Source: an uncultured Litoreibacter sp. (GTDB lineage Bacteria > Pseudomonadota > Alphaproteobacteria > Rhodobacterales > Rhodobacteraceae). Taken from it: 64,000 nt of DNA. The stretch is from the NCBI GenBank assembly GCA_947494645.1, contig CANLVO010000001.1, positions 2,170,001 to 2,234,000 of the forward strand, written 5' to 3'. Both the position numbers and the translations under genes were made by a program. Below, in pieces: positions 61,116-64,000 of this stretch. Under the pieces are notes generated by a model, which was not told the DNA's origin, ran no database searches, and saw only the letters and a program-made list of their open reading frames with translations. How positions within the stretch are numbered: the stretch's first letter is position 1; every line of letters starts with the position of its first letter.

Positions 61116-61192
61116 GTGACTATGCCGATGCCCCCAACAGGCCCCGGAAAAGAGACCTAAAACGGTCCCGACTTTGCCGTAGGGATCTGATC

Positions 61193-61687
61193 ATGACGAT
61201 AACACACCACTCACAGACATTGGTTGCGGTCCTTGTCCTGCTTTGCGCTTGGGTTGCCCCCGCAAGCGGGCAGGACGTGACGGGGTTGCAGGTGACTGCA
61301 TCCTCGTCACAGCCCGACACCGTCACGCTGAGTCTTGAGGCATTGGACACCTTGGAGCAGGCCGCATTCACCACCACCACGATTTGGACCGATGGCGAGA
61401 CCCGCTTTTCGGGTGTCCCTTTGAAAGCCTTGCTGGCCCATCTCGGCGCGCAGGGCCGCAGCGTGGAGATGGTGGCGCTGAACGACTACGCCGTCACCAT
61501 GCCAATCGCGGAATTGGAAGACGGCGCGCCGATTGTTGCCACCCGCATGAATGGAGAGACGATGTCGGTGCGCGACAAGGGCCCCTATTGGGTCGTGTTC
61601 CCCTATGACAGCAACCCAAAATACAGCACCGAGACCACCTATTCGCGCAGCATCTGGCAGCTGAACCGGTTGAAGGTCATAGATTGA
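61193..61687 (+). CDS. Exported SUOX-fold (molybdopterin-domain-like) protein
   Basis: A 164-residue protein with a signal peptide (QTLVAVLVLLCAWVAPASG). The mature part has the fold of the sulfite-oxidase molybdopterin domain: GVPLKALLAHLGAQGRSVEM, then MVALNDYAVTMPIAELED, ATRMNGETMSVRDKGPYWVV and FPYD. The molybdenum-ligand Cys of true enzymes is absent, so it is more likely a ligand-binding sensor than an enzyme. It lies 43 bp upstream of a hybrid histidine kinase and probably feeds it a periplasmic signal. Confidence 0.74.
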   Translation: MTITHHSQTLVAVLVLLCAWVAPASGQDVTGLQVTASSSQPDTVTLSLEALDTLEQAAFTTTTIWTDGETRFSGVPLKALLAHLGAQGRSVEMVALNDYAVTMPIAELEDGAPIVATRMNGETMSVRDKGPYWVVFPYDSNPKYSTETTYSRSIWQLNRLKVID

Positions 61688-61730
61688 ACACAAGGGGAGC
61701 CATATGGTGACCTCAATTTGGAGGTCCCAG

Positions 61731-64000
61731 ATGAAAACAGGGCTTAGCGGATACCGGATCGCGATACTGGCAGGCTTTGGCCTGCTGGTTTTGCTGTTGG
61801 GACTCATGGTGACCAACCTGTTGTCTCAGCTGCGCGACCTGTCGACGGCGGCGGGCGACAACACGCAGTGGAGCATCTCGCAGCTCGACACCGAATTTGC
61901 CAATTTGAACGCGACCCTGTCCGACCAATTGGCCGACGGAGGGCTGAGCGATGACGACATTCAATTGCGCATCGACATTGCGCTCAGTCGGCTCAACATC
62001 ATCAATTCAGGCCGTGCGGGGGTGGTGTTTGGCGAAAGCCAAGAGGCAGAAACCCTGATCGCCCCCCTCAATGCGTTTGCGGCTGCAGCCATTGCCATCT
62101 CGGACAAGCCAGGCCCGCTGAGCTTGCAAGATTTGCGCACGCTGCGCGGCATGGTTCAGGAGGTGCGCCCGAACGTGCGTAAGATTGCGCTTTTGGGCGT
62201 CAGCCTGGGCGCGGAACGATCACAACAGCGCCGCGCCGTGTTTGCCCAGCAGCTCACCCGCACCGGGGGCATCGCTATAGCACTGCTTGTGCTAATGGCA
62301 GGGTTCATGGTGCTGCTGGACAGATTGCTGCGCCGCGCGGCGCGCCGAGATGCGGAGCTTTTGACCTCGTCGAAGTTACTTACCTCAACGGTGGCCGCAT
62401 CGCTTGATGCGATTGTGACCGCCGATAGCAGCGGCAGGATCATCGGGTTCAACGCCTCTGCTGAAGATGTCTTTGGCTGGACAGAGGATGAGATCATTGG
62501 CCTGACTATGGAGGAAACGTTCGTCCCGCACCGGATGCGGGACGCGCATCACAACGGCATGAACAGATACCTTGAGACGGGCACACCGCGGGTGGTCGAT
62601 GGTGGCCGCGTCGAATTGGCAGCGCTCCGCAAAAGCGGTGAGGAATTTCCGGTTGAGCTGAATATCACGTCCATTGAAGACGACGAGGGCACCAAGTTCA
62701 TCGCCTATATCCGCGACATCAGCGAGCGGAAGATCAACGAACAGAAGCTGATTGATGCCCGCGACCGGGCGGAACGCACGGATAAGGCAAAGTCGCAGTT
62801 TCTGACGGTGATGAGCCACGAGATGCGGACGCCGTTGAACGGCATTCTGGGCGTGCTCGACCTGCTCAAAACCACCAAACTGACCCCAAAGCAAGAGCGC
62901 TACGCGCAGATTGCGACCGCCTCCAGCGAGATATTGCTGGAACACACCAACGAGGCCCTGGACATCACGCGCATTGAAACTGGCACGTTGCAGTTGACGC
63001 CGCAAAACTTCGACTTGCCGGAGCTGGTGACCTCTTTAGTGGATGTGCTTGAGCCATTGGCTCGTGAAAAGCAGCTTGGACTTACGCTGCAGATCGAAGA
63101 CGCGATGCGTACGGGGTTTTATGCGGACAGCAACCGCGTCCGGCAAATCCTGACCAACCTGATCGGCAACGCAATCAAGTTCACTGAAGAGGGCCGCATT
63201 AGTCTGAATGTCAGCGGCATTCACGGGCCGGTTGCCTCATCGGTGACTTTTTCGATCACGGATACCGGGGCAGGGATTGCGCCCGAAAACCAAGAACAGG
63301 TCTTTGAAGACTTCGTCGCCCTTGCCCATGGCGAAGGGCGGCAAACGCGCGGGGACGGGCTCGGGCTGTCCATTTCCCGCAAGATCGCGCGGCAGATGGG
63401 GGGCGACATCAATTTGGTCAGCGAGGTCGGGGCGGGGTCGACCTTCACATTGACCGTGCCGATGCAACGCCGCGAGGCGGTGCCTCGACAAACCGTCACG
63501 CGATCCGCCACGCAGACGGAGGCCGGCAAACCCCTGTCCATGCTTGTTGTCGAAGACAACAACATCAATCGCAAAGTGCTCGGCGACATGTTGGAGGGCA
63601 TGGGCCATACTGTGGTAGAAGCTGTCGACGGGGCCGATTGCCTGGACAAGGCTGGCAACGTGGCGTTCGACCTCATCTTTATGGATATCAGCATGCCCGT
63701 CATGGACGGCATCGAAGCCACCCGCAGACTGCGCGCGGATGGGGGGCCAAATGCGCAAACCCATATCGTTGGCCTGACCGCCCATGGGCGCGAAGAATAC
63801 CGCGACGAGGCAGAACAGGCCGGCATGAACCGGTTCCATACCAAACCCATACGGCTGGACGCCTTGCACGGCATCATCGCGGAAATCTCCAAAACGTCCC
63901 ATGCACCGCTGGGTGCCGCAACACCATCAGATGCTTTGCGGGAGCTGTGCGACGCTTTGGGACAAGACAAGGTCAACGAAATAGGAGAGCGTTTCTTCGG
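61731..64000 (+). CDS. Hybrid sensor histidine kinase with PAS and receiver domains (cut by window end)
   Basis: The visible 756 residues contain a helix at about 9-30, a periplasmic or cytoplasmic sensor segment, and a second helix near 180-200. A PAS domain follows at about 215-335 (VTADSSGRIIGFNASAEDVF). The dimerisation domain has phospho-His363 (MSHEMRTPLNGILG). The ATPase domain has G boxes DTGAGIAPENQ and GDGLGLSISRK. A receiver domain has Asp652 (LIFMDISMPV). Sequence after about residue 700 may start an Hpt domain. ATG 61731 follows GGAGG; ATG 61704 is an alternative. The 3' end is outside the window. Confidence 0.87.
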   Translation, partial: MKTGLSGYRIAILAGFGLLVLLLGLMVTNLLSQLRDLSTAAGDNTQWSISQLDTEFANLNATLSDQLADGGLSDDDIQLRIDIALSRLNIINSGRAGVVFGESQEAETLIAPLNAFAAAAIAISDKPGPLSLQDLRTLRGMVQEVRPNVRKIALLGVSLGAERSQQRRAVFAQQLTRTGGIAIALLVLMAGFMVLLDRLLRRAARRDAELLTSSKLLTSTVAASLDAIVTADSSGRIIGFNASAEDVFGWTEDEIIGLTMEETFVPHRMRDAHHNGMNRYLETGTPRVVDGGRVELAALRKSGEEFPVELNITSIEDDEGTKFIAYIRDISERKINEQKLIDARDRAERTDKAKSQFLTVMSHEMRTPLNGILGVLDLLKTTKLTPKQERYAQIATASSEILLEHTNEALDITRIETGTLQLTPQNFDLPELVTSLVDVLEPLAREKQLGLTLQIEDAMRTGFYADSNRVRQILTNLIGNAIKFTEEGRISLNVSGIHGPVASSVTFSITDTGAGIAPENQEQVFEDFVALAHGEGRQTRGDGLGLSISRKIARQMGGDINLVSEVGAGSTFTLTVPMQRREAVPRQTVTRSATQTEAGKPLSMLVVEDNNINRKVLGDMLEGMGHTVVEAVDGADCLDKAGNVAFDLIFMDISMPVMDGIEATRRLRADGGPNAQTHIVGLTAHGREEYRDEAEQAGMNRFHTKPIRLDALHGIIAEISKTSHAPLGAATPSDALRELCDALGQDKVNEIGERFF

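Noticed and set aside
1-64000. CRISPR arrays, tRNA or rRNA genes, prophage or plasmid genes
   Set aside because: I looked and found no repeat-spacer pattern, tRNA-like fold or phage structural gene.

Overview
The window looks like chromosomal DNA of a marine Rhodobacterales (Roseobacter-group) alphaproteobacterium able to make a photosynthetic antenna. The main evidence is a pucB-pucA-pucC operon for light-harvesting complex 2, preceded by two tandem TGT-N12-ACA sites of the PpsR/CrtJ type. Typical roseobacter content supports this: many ABC and tripartite tricarboxylate importers, sugar-acid dehydratases, and tightly overlapping operons. I see no rRNA, tRNA, CRISPR array or prophage. Genus-level identification is not possible from the sequence alone.

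Layout. 1-1.9 kb: a cut-off flavin monooxygenase, a small secreted protein and a glycosyltransferase-like protein. 2.0-5.6 kb: a five-gene zinc-uptake type operon (His-rich DUF2796 protein, ABC ATPase, FtsX-like permease, two DUF3299 proteins). 5.6-6.8 kb: a haem-type membrane protein and a Tat-exported intradiol-dioxygenase-like protein. 7.0-9.9 kb: the puc operon, ending in an unusual stress-protein-like gene with a repeated tail. 10.0-14.8 kb: a TetR gene with a secreted SnoaL-like protein, then a cupin/SDR/amine-oxidase/TetR operon. 14.8-26.7 kb: an eight-gene sugar catabolic operon (aldehyde dehydrogenase, sugar ABC importer, enolase-superfamily dehydratase, two dehydrogenases) divergent from lacI and a GMC oxidoreductase, with a perfect LacI-type operator between them. 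26.7-35.2 kb: a family-5 ABC importer with a galactonate-dehydratase-like enzyme, a divergent GntR regulator and a thuA remnant. 35.4-38.0 kb: pirin, an APCDD1-like secreted protein and an HxlR regulator. 38.3-47.5 kb: a tricarboxylate locus (tctC, fused tctA-tctB, PrpF-like isomerase, tcuA-like dehydrogenase, D-2-hydroxyacid dehydrogenase) with its divergent two-component system tctDE. 47.6-48.6 kb: a decayed IS3-family element. 48.7-53.9 kb: a winged-helix/TPR regulator beside two methyltransferases and an acetyltransferase, ending in gene debris. 53.9-55.5 kb: an HxlR regulator and two small membrane proteins. 55.9-58.6 kb: an ECF42-type sigma factor module. 58.9-64 kb: a Rieske oxygenase, a LuxR response regulator, and a SUOX-fold protein beside a hybrid histidine kinase cut by the window end.

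The most interesting new signals are regulatory. Three transcription units around 50.3-52.6 kb each carry a three-unit, 11-bp direct repeat (CTCAAG-N5) next to an OmpR-type winged-helix/TPR regulator. The sigma factor module carries two near-identical promoters, TGTCGA-N17-CGTC. Both read as self-contained local regulons. The puc operon also ends in a gene whose C-terminus repeats an SRMFWPM unit with no obvious explanation.
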